Below, one piece after another: positions 1 to 8,022 of a stretch of 64,000 bases of DNA. The stretch lies in contig NZ_BMGI01000005.1 in the NCBI RefSeq assembly GCF_014640115.1, positions 124,001-188,000 of the forward strand, read 5' to 3'. The notes under the pieces are model-generated. The model was not told where the DNA came from and ran no database searches. It was given only the letters and a program-made list of their open reading frames with translations. Positions within the stretch are counted from its first letter, which is position 1. The number at the start of each line of letters is the position of its first letter. This stretch comes from Sinisalibacter lacisalsi (GTDB lineage Bacteria > Pseudomonadota > Alphaproteobacteria > Rhodobacterales > Rhodobacteraceae). Both the position numbers and the translations under genes were made by a program.

Positions 1-128
1 GTCCGGCGCGACTTGATGGCAGCCTGTATCACTCACTACATCGTGTGACCCCGGCTCTGAAATTTGATCGAGAGGAGGTTGGCTCTCCTCCGTTCCCATC
101 CGGCAACGCGCGTGCAGGAGGGGAAAAA

Positions 129-1496
129 GTGTCAAATATCAAGCTTTTAGGCGCCATCGGATTATTTTCCGGCGCATTGCTGATTTCATGGGTCACCCAT
201 GGAACCGGCGTTGTCGTGGATGACCACGACCGCAACATCAGCATACCAGATCAACTGACCGTGCCCATGCAGGTGCAGGCCGCCTACAACAGCACGACAA
301 TGTTCATGCGCTACCGCTGGCCCGCGGAGCGGCCGGGTATTTTCCACGATATCGTGCGTTACGAGGATGGAAAGTGGGTCCGCGAGGGCGGCGGCATGCC
401 CGGACCGAACCCGTTCGGGATGCACGAAGACCGCGTGGCGATGATGCTCGATGACGGCAGCGTGCCCGAATTCGGCCGCTATGGCGGCTATATCACCATC
501 GGCGACGGTCTGGCCGGATTGACCGACGAGGCGCCCGAGGAAGTTTCCAAATACCTTCCCCTGACCCGCAACAGCCTGGGGGCCTGGGATGACATGGCTC
601 CCGAAAGCGATCAGATGAGCCTGCGTCGGGCCGGCTACTTCATCGACCTGTGGCACTGGCGCGGCGCGCGGTCCAACCCGATCGACGAGGCCGATGACCA
701 GAACGTCGCTGCCGATCGCGGCGGCGACGCCGGATCATCGCCCTACACCACCAACTGGGATTCCGACGCCGGTCAGCCGCTCGTGATGTTCGATGCCGAC
801 GCAACCGGGTATCGGGCGCTGAACTGGGAGGACGTGCGCGAAGGCCGGATCTCGCAAGACCAGACCTATGCCCTGATCGCGGACGCCGCGGTGCCCTTCG
901 ATCCCGAGGCCGGCTGGCAGGACGGCGACGTGCTGCCGCGCCGGATCGTGCGCCCCGGCAGCGGATCGCGCGGGGATATCAGCGCCGATGGCCGCTGGGC
1001 CGATGGCTTCTGGGACGTGACCCTGTCGCGCAGGCTCGATACCGGCAACCCGATGGACGACAAGATCCTCAAGGATCACGGCACCTATGACGTCGCTTTC
1101 GCGATCCACCGCAACGCCACGGGCGGGCGCTGGCACTATGTGTCGCTGCCCAGCACGCTGGGGCTCGCGCACGAGGCCGACATCAACGCGGCGCGCTTCA
1201 CCGGCACGACGCCGGTCTGGGGTGACGCATGGACCGACGTGACCCTGTTCTACCCGGGCCAGGTGACATGGGCGATGCTCAACAGCGCCCACCACGCCGG
1301 GGCGTCGAGCATCGCCGAGGGTATCCCGGTCGAAGCCCGGCACAGCCCGGAACAACTCGCGGTCTATGGTGTCGAGGTCGAGTTCCGAGACGAGATCCGC
1401 CGCCAGTGGCTGCTGACGCTGATCGCAGGGGTCGCCCTGATCTTCGCCTTCGGCTTTGCCTTGAATGCAACGATCGCTTCCCGGAAAGGAGCCTGA
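129..1496 (+). CDS. Ethylbenzene dehydrogenase-type haem-binding membrane protein
   Basis: The protein of about 455 residues resembles the EB_dh family (gamma subunits of ethylbenzene/dimethylsulfide dehydrogenases and related b-haem carriers), here anchored to the membrane. A hydrophobic helix follows the start (LLGAIGLFSGALLISW) and a second one lies near the C-terminus (LLTLIAGVALIFAFGFAL), so the large middle domain should face the periplasm. I chose the GTG at 129 because AGGAGGGG lies six bases upstream; the frame stays open to an ATG at 45 with no comparable ribosome site. The next gene starts three bases after the stop, so the two are cotranscribed. The family binds haem b through Met/Lys ligands and carries electrons from molybdoenzymes, but no catalytic partner is inside this window; one may lie to the left. 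The exact role is not known. Confidence 0.65.
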   Translation: MSNIKLLGAIGLFSGALLISWVTHGTGVVVDDHDRNISIPDQLTVPMQVQAAYNSTTMFMRYRWPAERPGIFHDIVRYEDGKWVREGGGMPGPNPFGMHEDRVAMMLDDGSVPEFGRYGGYITIGDGLAGLTDEAPEEVSKYLPLTRNSLGAWDDMAPESDQMSLRRAGYFIDLWHWRGARSNPIDEADDQNVAADRGGDAGSSPYTTNWDSDAGQPLVMFDADATGYRALNWEDVREGRISQDQTYALIADAAVPFDPEAGWQDGDVLPRRIVRPGSGSRGDISADGRWADGFWDVTLSRRLDTGNPMDDKILKDHGTYDVAFAIHRNATGGRWHYVSLPSTLGLAHEADINAARFTGTTPVWGDAWTDVTLFYPGQVTWAMLNSAHHAGASSIAEGIPVEARHSPEQLAVYGVEVEFRDEIRRQWLLTLIAGVALIFAFGFALNATIASRKGA

Positions 1497-1498
1497 AA

Positions 1499-2053
1499 AT
1501 GGCCGCTTATCATGTCGTATTGGTCCACTTCCCGATTGCCCTCTGGATGGTCGCCTCGCTGGCGATTGTCATACGGGCCCTGAACTCCGGCCCGCTCGGG
1601 CTGGCGATGGACCGGGCCTTGCCGGTGTTTCTCATCCTTGGCGTGATCCTCGGGGCGGCTGCCTACACGGTCGGCCTGCTGGTCTGGCCCTGGGCAACGC
1701 TTTCTTCCACGCCGATGGGGCGCAACCACATGCTGTTGGCGAGCTGGTCGCTGGCCTATTACGCGCTGCTCGCCGTGGTCCATTACCTGCATGGCGAGGA
1801 GATCTGGACCGGTCTGTCGCGCTGGGTGATGGTCGCGGTGGCCGGTATCGGCGTCGTGCTGGTCGGTATCACCGGAACGCTGGGCGGGCACCTGGTCGGC
1901 ATCTACACCGAGGTGGGGGATGTCCTGCGCCTGTTGGGCTGGGAGATCTACTCGACCTACTACGTGCCGAACCTGACCCTGGTCATCATCGTGGTCGTCG
2001 CTGCCGCTCTTCTCGCCCTGGGCTTCCTCGGGCGGGGCAAGGCGCAGAACTGA
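1499..2053 (+). CDS. DUF2231-like four-helix membrane protein
   Basis: A 184-residue integral membrane protein with four or five hydrophobic helices. The N-terminus carries the HFPIAL motif typical of DUF2231 proteins (H10 onwards), and further His residues lie near helix ends (HMLLAS, VVHYLHGEE), which would suit haem or quinone binding, although this is inference. An AAAGGAG ribosome site precedes the ATG, and the gene follows the EB_dh-like gene by two bases. The pair looks like a membrane electron-transfer unit, the DUF2231 protein acting as membrane partner of the haem-binding protein. A strong terminator closes the operon. Confidence 0.6.
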   Translation: MAAYHVVLVHFPIALWMVASLAIVIRALNSGPLGLAMDRALPVFLILGVILGAAAYTVGLLVWPWATLSSTPMGRNHMLLASWSLAYYALLAVVHYLHGEEIWTGLSRWVMVAVAGIGVVLVGITGTLGGHLVGIYTEVGDVLRLLGWEIYSTYYVPNLTLVIIVVVAAALLALGFLGRGKAQN

Positions 2054-2076
2054 CACGAACGGTTTGAACGAAGCCG

Positions 2077-2105
2077 AAATGGGGGGCCTTGCCCCCCATT
2101 TTCTT
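2077..2105 (+). terminator. Rho-independent terminator of the EB_dh/DUF2231 operon
   Basis: A nine-base perfect stem, ATGGGGGGC / GCCCCCCAT, with a three-base loop is followed by TTTTCTT. It lies 24 bases after the DUF2231 stop and separates the operon from the convergent dehydrogenase gene. Confidence 0.85.
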
Positions 2106-2213
2106 GCGGCGGTCACCTGCCGGAGAGGCTCGGCCGGGCGGATTTGAAACAAGGCACCACATTCTGCAGCGGTCGTCGCTTGCCTGGACCCCCCTTTCCA
2201 GGACACATCCCCC

Positions 2214-3638
2214 CTACCCAAGCACCGCGCCCGGGTTCATGATCCCCTGCGGGTCAAGCGCCGCCTTGATCGCCCGCATGACCGCGAGCCGGGCCGGGTC
2301 GCCGTAGCGGGCGAGGTCGTCCACCTTGAAGCGGCCGACGCCGTGTTCGGCCGAGAACGAACCGTCGAAGCCCGCCACGATGTCGTGCACCGTGCGCGCC
2401 ACGATCTCCCGCGCGCCTGGGAAATCGGATTTCGTCCGGCCCTCGGGCGGGAAGACGTTGTAATGCAGGTTGCCGTCGCCGAGGTGGCCGAAGGCGTTGA
2501 CGCGGTATGGACCGAGCCGGGCCACCGCCTCACCCGCCACCACGAGAAAATCCGGAATCGCGGAGAGCGGCAGCGAAATGTCGTGCGAGCCGATCGCGCC
2601 CACCCGCTTGTTGGCCTCGGGGATCTGCTCGCGCATCGCCCAGAGCCCGGCGCGCTGCGCCTCGGAATGGGCGATCACCCCGTCCGACACCAGCCCCGCC
2701 GCGGCCCCCGCCTCGAACAGGTCGGCCAGCGCCGCCTCGGGGTCGTCCCCCGGCCCCAGCCCGAGGTCGATCAGCACCGCCCAGTCGGGGAGATCGGTGA
2801 AGGGCACGCGGGCGGTGCAGCCGGTCTCGGCCAAGAAGCCCATCCCCTGCCCGGAGATCAGTTCAAACGCGTTCAGCCCCGGGCCGACCCGTGCGCCGGC
2901 GAGCGCCAGCAGTTCGAGTGCCGCGCGCGGGCTTGCCACCACCATCAGCGCGGTGCCTTCGCGCGCCGGCCGCGGGAACAGCCTGAGCGCCGCCGCCGTG
3001 ATCACCCCGAGCGTGCCCTCGGCGCCGACCAGGAGCCCGCGCAGATCGTAGCCGGTGTTGTCTTTCCGCAGCCGCTTCAGCCCGTGCATCACCGAGCCGT
3101 CGGGCAGCACCGCCTCGATCCCGAGGCACAGCTCGCGCGCGTTGCCGTAGCGCAGCACGTTCACGCCACCGGCGTTGGTGGCGAGCGTGCCGCCGATCCG
3201 CGCCGTGCCCTCAGAGGCGAGCGAGAGCGGGAACAGCCGGTCCACCGCCTCGGCCGCCGCCTGCACCTCCGCGAGCACCGCGCCCGCCTCGGCCACCAGC
3301 ACGTTCTCCTCCGGCCAGACGCCCCGGATCGCCCCCATCCGCTCCAGCGAGAGCACCAGCGGCGCGGGGCCATCGGCGCAGACCTGCCCGCCCACCAGCC
3401 CGGTGCCGCCGCCATAGGGCACCACGCCCACCCGCGCCGTGTTCGCGGCCCGGATCACCGTGGCCACCTCCTCGGTCACGCGCGGCGCGACGACCAGCCC
3501 GGCCCGCCCCTGCAGCAGCCCGCGCCGTTCCTCGAGATAGCGCGGCTCGACCGGGCGAAAGGCATCCTCGGGCAGCCCCGCCGCGCGCAGGCGGGCGGCG
3601 AAGGCATCATCGGCGGGGTTGAGCGGCGGCGTGGTCAT
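2214..3638 (-). CDS. FAD-binding D-2-hydroxyacid dehydrogenase (GlcD/DLD family)
   Basis: A 474-residue flavoprotein of the vanillyl-alcohol oxidase/PCMH superfamily. The FAD-binding half shows PYGGGTGLVGGQ (about residue 75), ATNAGGVNVLRYGNAREL and VGAEGTLGVIT. The C-terminal half carries the catalytic/metal motif NAFGHLGDGNLHYNV and SAEHGVGRFK. These are the marks of D-lactate, glycolate and D-2-hydroxyglutarate dehydrogenases, which oxidise a D-2-hydroxyacid to a 2-oxoacid and pass electrons to quinone or cytochrome c. The sequence alone does not identify the substrate. I start at the ATG reading MTTPPLNP, six codons after an upstream in-frame start, because family members begin close to this point. 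It is monocistronic or coexpressed with nothing obvious; the upstream neighbour is the MBL-fold gene on the same strand. Confidence 0.85.
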   Translation of the reverse strand: MTTPPLNPADDAFAARLRAAGLPEDAFRPVEPRYLEERRGLLQGRAGLVVAPRVTEEVATVIRAANTARVGVVPYGGGTGLVGGQVCADGPAPLVLSLERMGAIRGVWPEENVLVAEAGAVLAEVQAAAEAVDRLFPLSLASEGTARIGGTLATNAGGVNVLRYGNARELCLGIEAVLPDGSVMHGLKRLRKDNTGYDLRGLLVGAEGTLGVITAAALRLFPRPAREGTALMVVASPRAALELLALAGARVGPGLNAFELISGQGMGFLAETGCTARVPFTDLPDWAVLIDLGLGPGDDPEAALADLFEAGAAAGLVSDGVIAHSEAQRAGLWAMREQIPEANKRVGAIGSHDISLPLSAIPDFLVVAGEAVARLGPYRVNAFGHLGDGNLHYNVFPPEGRTKSDFPGAREIVARTVHDIVAGFDGSFSAEHGVGRFKVDDLARYGDPARLAVMRAIKAALDPQGIMNPGAVLG

Positions 3639-3676
3639 GGCCCCGCGAGCATGCACCGTTTCGCAGCCCGTGCAAG

Positions 3677-4486
3677 TCAGTCAAACCGCCCCGGCTCCAG
3701 CACCATCACCGTAGGGCGCGCGGGCAGCTTGTCGAGCGAGAGGGTGATCTCGCGCATCCCCGCCTCGACCACGTCGAACTCGCCCGACATGCCGGAAAGG
3801 AAACGGTCGAGCGTGAAGCGCCCGAACCAGTGCATCGGCAGCACCACCCGCGCCCGGAAGCGCTGCATCACCCCGATCATCGAGGCGGTATCGAGGGTGA
3901 TGCCGCCATCGACCGCGGCCATCACCACGTCGAGCCGCCCGATCGCGGCGTATTGGCCCGGGTCGGGTTCGTGGTGCAGGTGGCCCATATGACCTATGCA
4001 CAGCCCCGCCGCCTCGAAGACGAAGATCGAGTTGCCGTTTTCCACCACGCCGCCGCCCCGCCCGCGCAGATCGGTGGGCACGTTGCGCACCAGCATGCCG
4101 CCGAGGTCGACGCGATGTTCCCGCGCCTCTCCGCCCAGGCCCCAGCCTTCGAGCACGTGGGGAATGCGCGGATCGGGGGCATGGGTGAAATGGGTGATAT
4201 GGGCGTTGTTCATCGTCACCACGTCGGGCACCAGATCGGCGCCGCCGAGGTTGCCGGTGAAGTCGGTGACGGCCGCAAGCCCGTCGCCGGTCTGGATCAG
4301 GAAAGAGGCGTGGTCGATGTAGGAAATCCGCACCTCGTTCGCGGGCAAAGCATCGCCATACGCGGCAAGGTACAGGTAGCGCGCGCCGGGAATGTCGCCC
4401 GCAAGCGCGATGCAATGCGAGGGGATCCGCTCCTGCGCGGCGGCAGGCAGGGCGAAAACGAGCATGGCGAGCACGAAACGGATCAT
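3677..4486 (-). CDS. Secreted metallo-beta-lactamase-fold hydrolase
   Basis: The 269-residue product begins with a clear signal peptide (MIRFVLAMLVFALPAAAQE), so it acts in the periplasm. The body matches the UlaG-like branch of the MBL fold: YIDHASFLIQTGDGLAAVTDF near the start, a His-rich segment NNAHITHFTHAPDP, then IGHMGHLHHEPD and PMHWFGRF near the end, which together supply the likely metal ligands. The usual HxHxDH signature is altered, so metal content and substrate are unclear. The start is placed at the signal peptide rather than 18 codons upstream. Only 38 bases separate it from the downstream dehydrogenase gene, so the two may be cotranscribed. Confidence 0.75.
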   Translation of the reverse strand: MIRFVLAMLVFALPAAAQERIPSHCIALAGDIPGARYLYLAAYGDALPANEVRISYIDHASFLIQTGDGLAAVTDFTGNLGGADLVPDVVTMNNAHITHFTHAPDPRIPHVLEGWGLGGEAREHRVDLGGMLVRNVPTDLRGRGGGVVENGNSIFVFEAAGLCIGHMGHLHHEPDPGQYAAIGRLDVVMAAVDGGITLDTASMIGVMQRFRARVVLPMHWFGRFTLDRFLSGMSGEFDVVEAGMREITLSLDKLPARPTVMVLEPGRFD

Positions 4487-4565
4487 CGCGGGGCCTCCCG
4501 GCGGCTCCGCCCAGCCTAGCACATCCCGGCACCGTGCCATCTCACGCCCGCGTGAAGGCTTTCCG

Positions 4566-4587
4566 CTTCATCCTGGCTGAAATACCT
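4566..4587 (-). repeat. Copy of the GGTATTT...CCAGGATGAAG intergenic repeat
   Basis: Read on the minus strand this 22-base stretch is AGGTATTT-CAG-CCAGGATGAAG. It matches the element at 62031-62052 at 20 of 22 positions. It lies in the 161-base gap between the acetyltransferase and the MBL-fold gene, in the direction of transcription of both. No GC-rich hairpin precedes this copy. Confidence 0.7.
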
Positions 4588-4647
4588 GTTGCCGACGCCT
4601 CGCCTCTGCGCCGCACCAGGGCCTTCGCGCCGCGCGCCGGCCTGCCT

Positions 4648-5232
4648 TCAGCCCACGTCCGTGCGGCCGCGCCGGTCGGCGCGCAGGTTGGCGTAGAGCA
4701 CGTGATTGCGCCAGCGGCCGTTGATCTGCAGATAGCTCTGCGCCACCCCCTCGTACTTGAACCCGACCTTTTCCAGCACCCCCCGCGAGGCGGTGTTCTC
4801 GGGCAGGCAGCCGGCCTCGATGCGCGACAGATCGAGCGTGGTGAAGGCGTAGTGCACCACCGCCTCCAGCGCCTCGCGCATATAGCCGTGCCGGGCGAAG
4901 GGCGCGCCGATCCAATACCCCGCCGTCGCCGCCTGCGCCGGGCCGCGGCGGATATTGTCGAGCGTGAGCGCGCCGAGCAAGCCGCCATCGTCGCGACGCA
5001 CCAGAAACAGCGGCAGCGCCGAGCCTTGCGCGATCGCGCGCGATGACCAGTAGACCCGGTTGGTGAAGTTCTTGCGGCTGAGGTGGTCGGCGGCCCAGCT
5101 CGGCTCCCATGGCGTGAGAAAGTCGCGGCTCTCGGCGCGCAGCGCGCTCCAAGCGTGGTAATCGCCGTGCTGCGGCGGCCGCAGGCTCATCCGCGCGGTT
5201 TCGATCCGGAGCCTGGTAGCCCGGCCGAACAT
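4648..5232 (-). CDS. GNAT N-acetyltransferase, RimJ/RimL type
   Basis: A 194-residue acetyl-CoA-dependent acetyltransferase of the ribosomal-protein N-terminal acetylase group. It shows the N-terminal strand LRIETARMSLRPPQHGDY, the motif-A region GYWIGAPFARHGYMREALEA (acetyl-CoA pyrophosphate loop R/H-G-x-M), and the family-typical NTASRGVLEKVGFKYEG. Proteins of this type acetylate N-terminal Ala/Ser of ribosomal proteins or small amines; the target here is not known. The ATG overlaps the M16 stop (TGATG); a GTG one codon earlier is also possible. It is the last gene of the thrC-M16-GNAT run, a common order in Rhodobacteraceae. Confidence 0.85.
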   Translation of the reverse strand: MFGRATRLRIETARMSLRPPQHGDYHAWSALRAESRDFLTPWEPSWAADHLSRKNFTNRVYWSSRAIAQGSALPLFLVRRDDGGLLGALTLDNIRRGPAQAATAGYWIGAPFARHGYMREALEAVVHYAFTTLDLSRIEAGCLPENTASRGVLEKVGFKYEGVAQSYLQINGRWRNHVLYANLRADRRGRTDVG

Positions 5233-6491
5233 CACGCGGCGAGCCTTTCGCGCAGGGCCGCCAGATCCGGCGCGGTCTCGGCCGGCCCGTAGAGCGCGAG
5301 CGCCGATTTCGCGCCCGTGGCGATGGCCTCGGCAAAGCCGCGCACCGCGTTCAGATCGACCGCGTCGATCCGCTCCACGGTTTCCTCCACCGGAATCACC
5401 CGGTTCCAGATCGCCACCTGCCGCGCCAGCCGTTCGGCCCGGGCCGAGGCGCCTTCGAGCCCCATCAGCAATCCCGCCTTCATCTGCGCCCGCGCCCGGT
5501 CCACCTCGATCGCCGTCATGTCATCGGCCGCGCGGCGAAGCTCGTCTACCGTGAGCAGCGCCAGCCCCTCGATTTCCTCCTTCGAGGTGCCGGCGTAGAT
5601 CGTGATCATCCCGGTGTCGGAATAGGCCCCGGCGGCGGCGTAGATCGTGTAGCAAAGCCCGCGCTTCTCGCGCGCCTCCTGGAACAACCGCGACGACATC
5701 CCGCCGCCGAGCGCCCCGGCATAGATCTGCGCGGTGTAGATCGACGCATCGTCATAGCCCGGGCCTTCGAGGCCGAGGGTGAAATGCACCTGTTCCAGCG
5801 TCTTGATCTCGCGCCGCTCGCCGCCGATGAACCCGGCCGGCTCGTAGATCTCGCCGCCACTCGGGGAAAGATGGCCGAAGGCGGCCTCGGCAAGCCGCAT
5901 GATCTCGTCGTGGTCCACCGCCCCCGCGGCCGAGAGGATCATCCGCTCGGGCGTGTAGTGCTGCGCCACGAAGCGCGCGAGATCGTCGCGGGAAAAGCCG
6001 CGCACCCGTTCGGCGGGGCCGAGGATCGAGCGGCCCATCGGCTGGCCGGGAAAGGCCACTTCCTGCAACCAGTCGAAGATCACGTCGTCGGGGGTGTCGA
6101 GCGCCTGGCCGATCTCCTGCAGGATCACGCCGCGCTCGACCTCGATCTCGCGCGGGTCGAACACCGGGTTGAGCACGATGTCGGCGATCACGTCGAGCGC
6201 GAGGCCCACGTCCTGCTTGAGCACCCGGCCGTAATAGGCGGTCACCTCGCGCGAGGTATAGGCGTTGAGATAGCCGCCGACGTCTTCGATCTCCTCGGCG
6301 ATCTGCAGTGCCGAGCGCCGGCTGGTGCCCTTGAATGCCATGTGTTCGAGGAAATGCGCGATGCCGTTTTCCTCGGCGCGCTCGTGGCGGGTGCCGGCGG
6401 CGACCCAGACCCCGAGCGAGGCCGATTCAAGCCCCGGCATGTGTTCGGTGACGACGCGCATGCCGTTGGAAAGGGTGTCGAGCCGGATCAT
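5232..6491 (-). CDS. M16 family zinc protease (processing-peptidase-like)
   Basis: The 419-residue protein has the inverted zinc motif HFLEH (about residue 45) with the downstream glutamate in ERGVILQEIGQ, so it should be catalytically active. Its closest relatives are the mitochondrial processing peptidase beta subunit and bacterial PqqL/YmxG-type enzymes, which degrade or process peptides. Full length for a one-domain-pair bacterial form. Its ATG overlaps the thrC stop by four bases (ATGA) and its stop overlaps the acetyltransferase start, so all three are translationally coupled. The frame is also open far upstream through thrC, but that part is antisense-frame shadow. Confidence 0.9.
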   Translation of the reverse strand: MIRLDTLSNGMRVVTEHMPGLESASLGVWVAAGTRHERAEENGIAHFLEHMAFKGTSRRSALQIAEEIEDVGGYLNAYTSREVTAYYGRVLKQDVGLALDVIADIVLNPVFDPREIEVERGVILQEIGQALDTPDDVIFDWLQEVAFPGQPMGRSILGPAERVRGFSRDDLARFVAQHYTPERMILSAAGAVDHDEIMRLAEAAFGHLSPSGGEIYEPAGFIGGERREIKTLEQVHFTLGLEGPGYDDASIYTAQIYAGALGGGMSSRLFQEAREKRGLCYTIYAAAGAYSDTGMITIYAGTSKEEIEGLALLTVDELRRAADDMTAIEVDRARAQMKAGLLMGLEGASARAERLARQVAIWNRVIPVEETVERIDAVDLNAVRGFAEAIATGAKSALALYGPAETAPDLAALRERLAA

Positions 6492-7873
6492 GCGCCCACC
6501 CGCTCGCGGATGAGCGCTTCCAGCTCGGCAAGGTCGTTGGGCACATGCGTCATCCGTTCGGGCCGGTCGAACAGATCGGCCATGCGCGGCGGCAGCGGCG
6601 CATCCTGCCCGCTGGCCTGTTTCACCGCGTCGGGAAACTTGGCCGGGTGGGCGGTGGCGAGCGTGATCATCGGCGTGGTGCCGAGGTGCTCGGAGGCCAC
6701 CTTCACCCCCACGGCGGTATGCGGGCAGAGCACCTCGCCGGTGGTCTCGAAGATCTCGCGGATCGTCGCCAGCGTCTCCTCCTCCGAAGCGCGGCCGGAG
6801 GCGAATTGCGCGCGCAGGTAGTCGATCGCGCCCTGGCTGATGGTGAAGCCGCCGCGCGCGAGATCGGCCATCTGGTCGGCCACGGTCACCCCGTCGCGCC
6901 CGTAGGCGTCGAACAGCACGCGCTCGAAGTTGGACGAGACCTGGATATCCATCGAGGGCGAGAGCGAGGGCACCACCTCGGCGGTGGTATAGGCGCCGGT
7001 GGCGAGGGTGCGGTGCAGGATGTCGTTCTGGTTGGTGGCGATCACCAGCTTCTCGATCGGCAGGCCCATCTTGCGGGCGATGTAGCCGGCGAAGATATCG
7101 CCGAAATTGCCGGTGGGCACGGTGAAGCTGACCGGGCGCAAGGGCGCGCCGAGCGAGGTTGCGGCGGTGAAGTAATACACCACCTGCGCCAGCACCCGAG
7201 CCCAGTTGATCGAGTTGACGCCGGCGAGCTTCACCGCGTCGCGGAACTCGAAATGGTTGAACATGTCCTTCAGCCGCGCCTGGGCGTCGTCGAAGGTGCC
7301 ATCTATCGCCAGCGCATGCACGTTGGCCTCGGTCGGCGTGGTCATCTGGCGGCGCTGCACGTCCGACACCCGGCCATCGGGAAAGAGGATGAAGACATCG
7401 ACGTTGTCGAGCCCGCGGAAGGCCTCGATCGCGGCGGAGCCGGTGTCGCCGGAGGTGGCGCCGACGATGCAGATCCGCTCGCCCCGGCGCGCCAGCGCGG
7501 TCTGGAACATCTGGCCGATGAGCTGCATGGCGAAATCCTTGAACGCCAGCGTCGGCCCGTGGAACAGTTCGAGCAGGAAGTGGTTGGGGCCAAGCTGCAC
7601 CAGCGGCGCGCGGGCGGCGTGGCCGAACCCGGCATAGGCCCGCGCGATGATCTCGCGCAGCTCGTCGTCGCCGAAGCTCTCGCCGACGAAGGGTTTGATC
7701 ACCCAGTAGGCGATCTCCTCGTAGCTCATCCCCGGCAGCGCCGCGATCTCGTCGGGCCGGCGCTCGGCCACCCGTTGCGGCACATAAAGCCCGCCGTCGC
7801 GCGCAAGCCCCGTCAACATCGCTTCCTCGAAGCTCAGTTTCGGCGCGTTGCCACGGGTCGATACGTATTTCAT
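6488..7873 (-). CDS. thrC: Threonine synthase
   Basis: Threonine synthase converts O-phosphohomoserine to threonine using PLP, in the cytoplasm. The 461-residue product is of normal length for the long (class II, yeast/proteobacterial) type. It begins MKYVSTRGNAPKLSFEEAM, carries the PLP lysine in TLAFKDFAMQ, and has GATSGDTGSAA and VPTGNFGDIFAGY, which bind phosphate and PLP. The ribosome site AGGAAAGGA lies nine bases before the ATG at 7873. It is separated from surf1 by a 149-base spacer holding a multi-hairpin repeat, so it may be transcribed independently of the oxidase operon. Confidence 0.95.
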   Translation of the reverse strand: MKYVSTRGNAPKLSFEEAMLTGLARDGGLYVPQRVAERRPDEIAALPGMSYEEIAYWVIKPFVGESFGDDELREIIARAYAGFGHAARAPLVQLGPNHFLLELFHGPTLAFKDFAMQLIGQMFQTALARRGERICIVGATSGDTGSAAIEAFRGLDNVDVFILFPDGRVSDVQRRQMTTPTEANVHALAIDGTFDDAQARLKDMFNHFEFRDAVKLAGVNSINWARVLAQVVYYFTAATSLGAPLRPVSFTVPTGNFGDIFAGYIARKMGLPIEKLVIATNQNDILHRTLATGAYTTAEVVPSLSPSMDIQVSSNFERVLFDAYGRDGVTVADQMADLARGGFTISQGAIDYLRAQFASGRASEEETLATIREIFETTGEVLCPHTAVGVKVASEHLGTTPMITLATAHPAKFPDAVKQASGQDAPLPPRMADLFDRPERMTHVPNDLAELEALIRERVGA

Positions 7874-7899
7874 CCGCTCTCGTCCTTTCCTGCGCGTCC

Positions 7900-7990
7900 G
7901 TTTTCTTGAAAGAAAACACCTGCGATTTCCGATGCGGAAATCGGGGTCGGAAAACGCAGGTTTTCCGTGGCGATTTCTTCCAAGAAATCG
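7900..7990. repeat. Intergenic multi-hairpin repeat, copy A
   Basis: Four small perfect inverted repeats follow one another: GTTTTCTT/AAGAAAAC (7900-7917), CGATTTCC/GGAAATCG (7923-7943), GGAAAAC/GTTTTCC (7949-7966) and CGATTTCTT/AAGAAATCG (7971-7990). They fill the gap between surf1 and thrC. Arms such as GGAAATCG recur at 15125-15194, 21881-21946 and 54881-54953, always between genes. Confidence 0.85.
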
Positions 7991-8022
7991 GCGCGGCCCC
8001 GGCGGGTGGCCGGGGCATCCGA

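Noticed and set aside
59-70. GAAATTTGATC also occurs near 62103-62113
   Set aside because: Only half of the palindrome at 62105 is present here and the contexts are unrelated, so an 11-base match is probably chance.
45-128. The 28-codon N-terminal extension of the EB_dh-like protein starting at ATG 45
   Set aside because: No ribosome site precedes ATG 45, while AGGAGGGG is ideally placed before GTG 129, which also puts the membrane helix at the N-terminus.
2343-3992. A 549-residue plus-strand frame across the dehydrogenase and MBL-fold genes
   Set aside because: It is antisense to two well supported genes and has shadow-type composition.
5232-8018. A 928-residue frame that would fuse upstream sequence to the M16 protease
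   Set aside because: The upstream part is an alternative frame of thrC. The protease has its own ATG at 6491 in a four-base overlap with the thrC stop.
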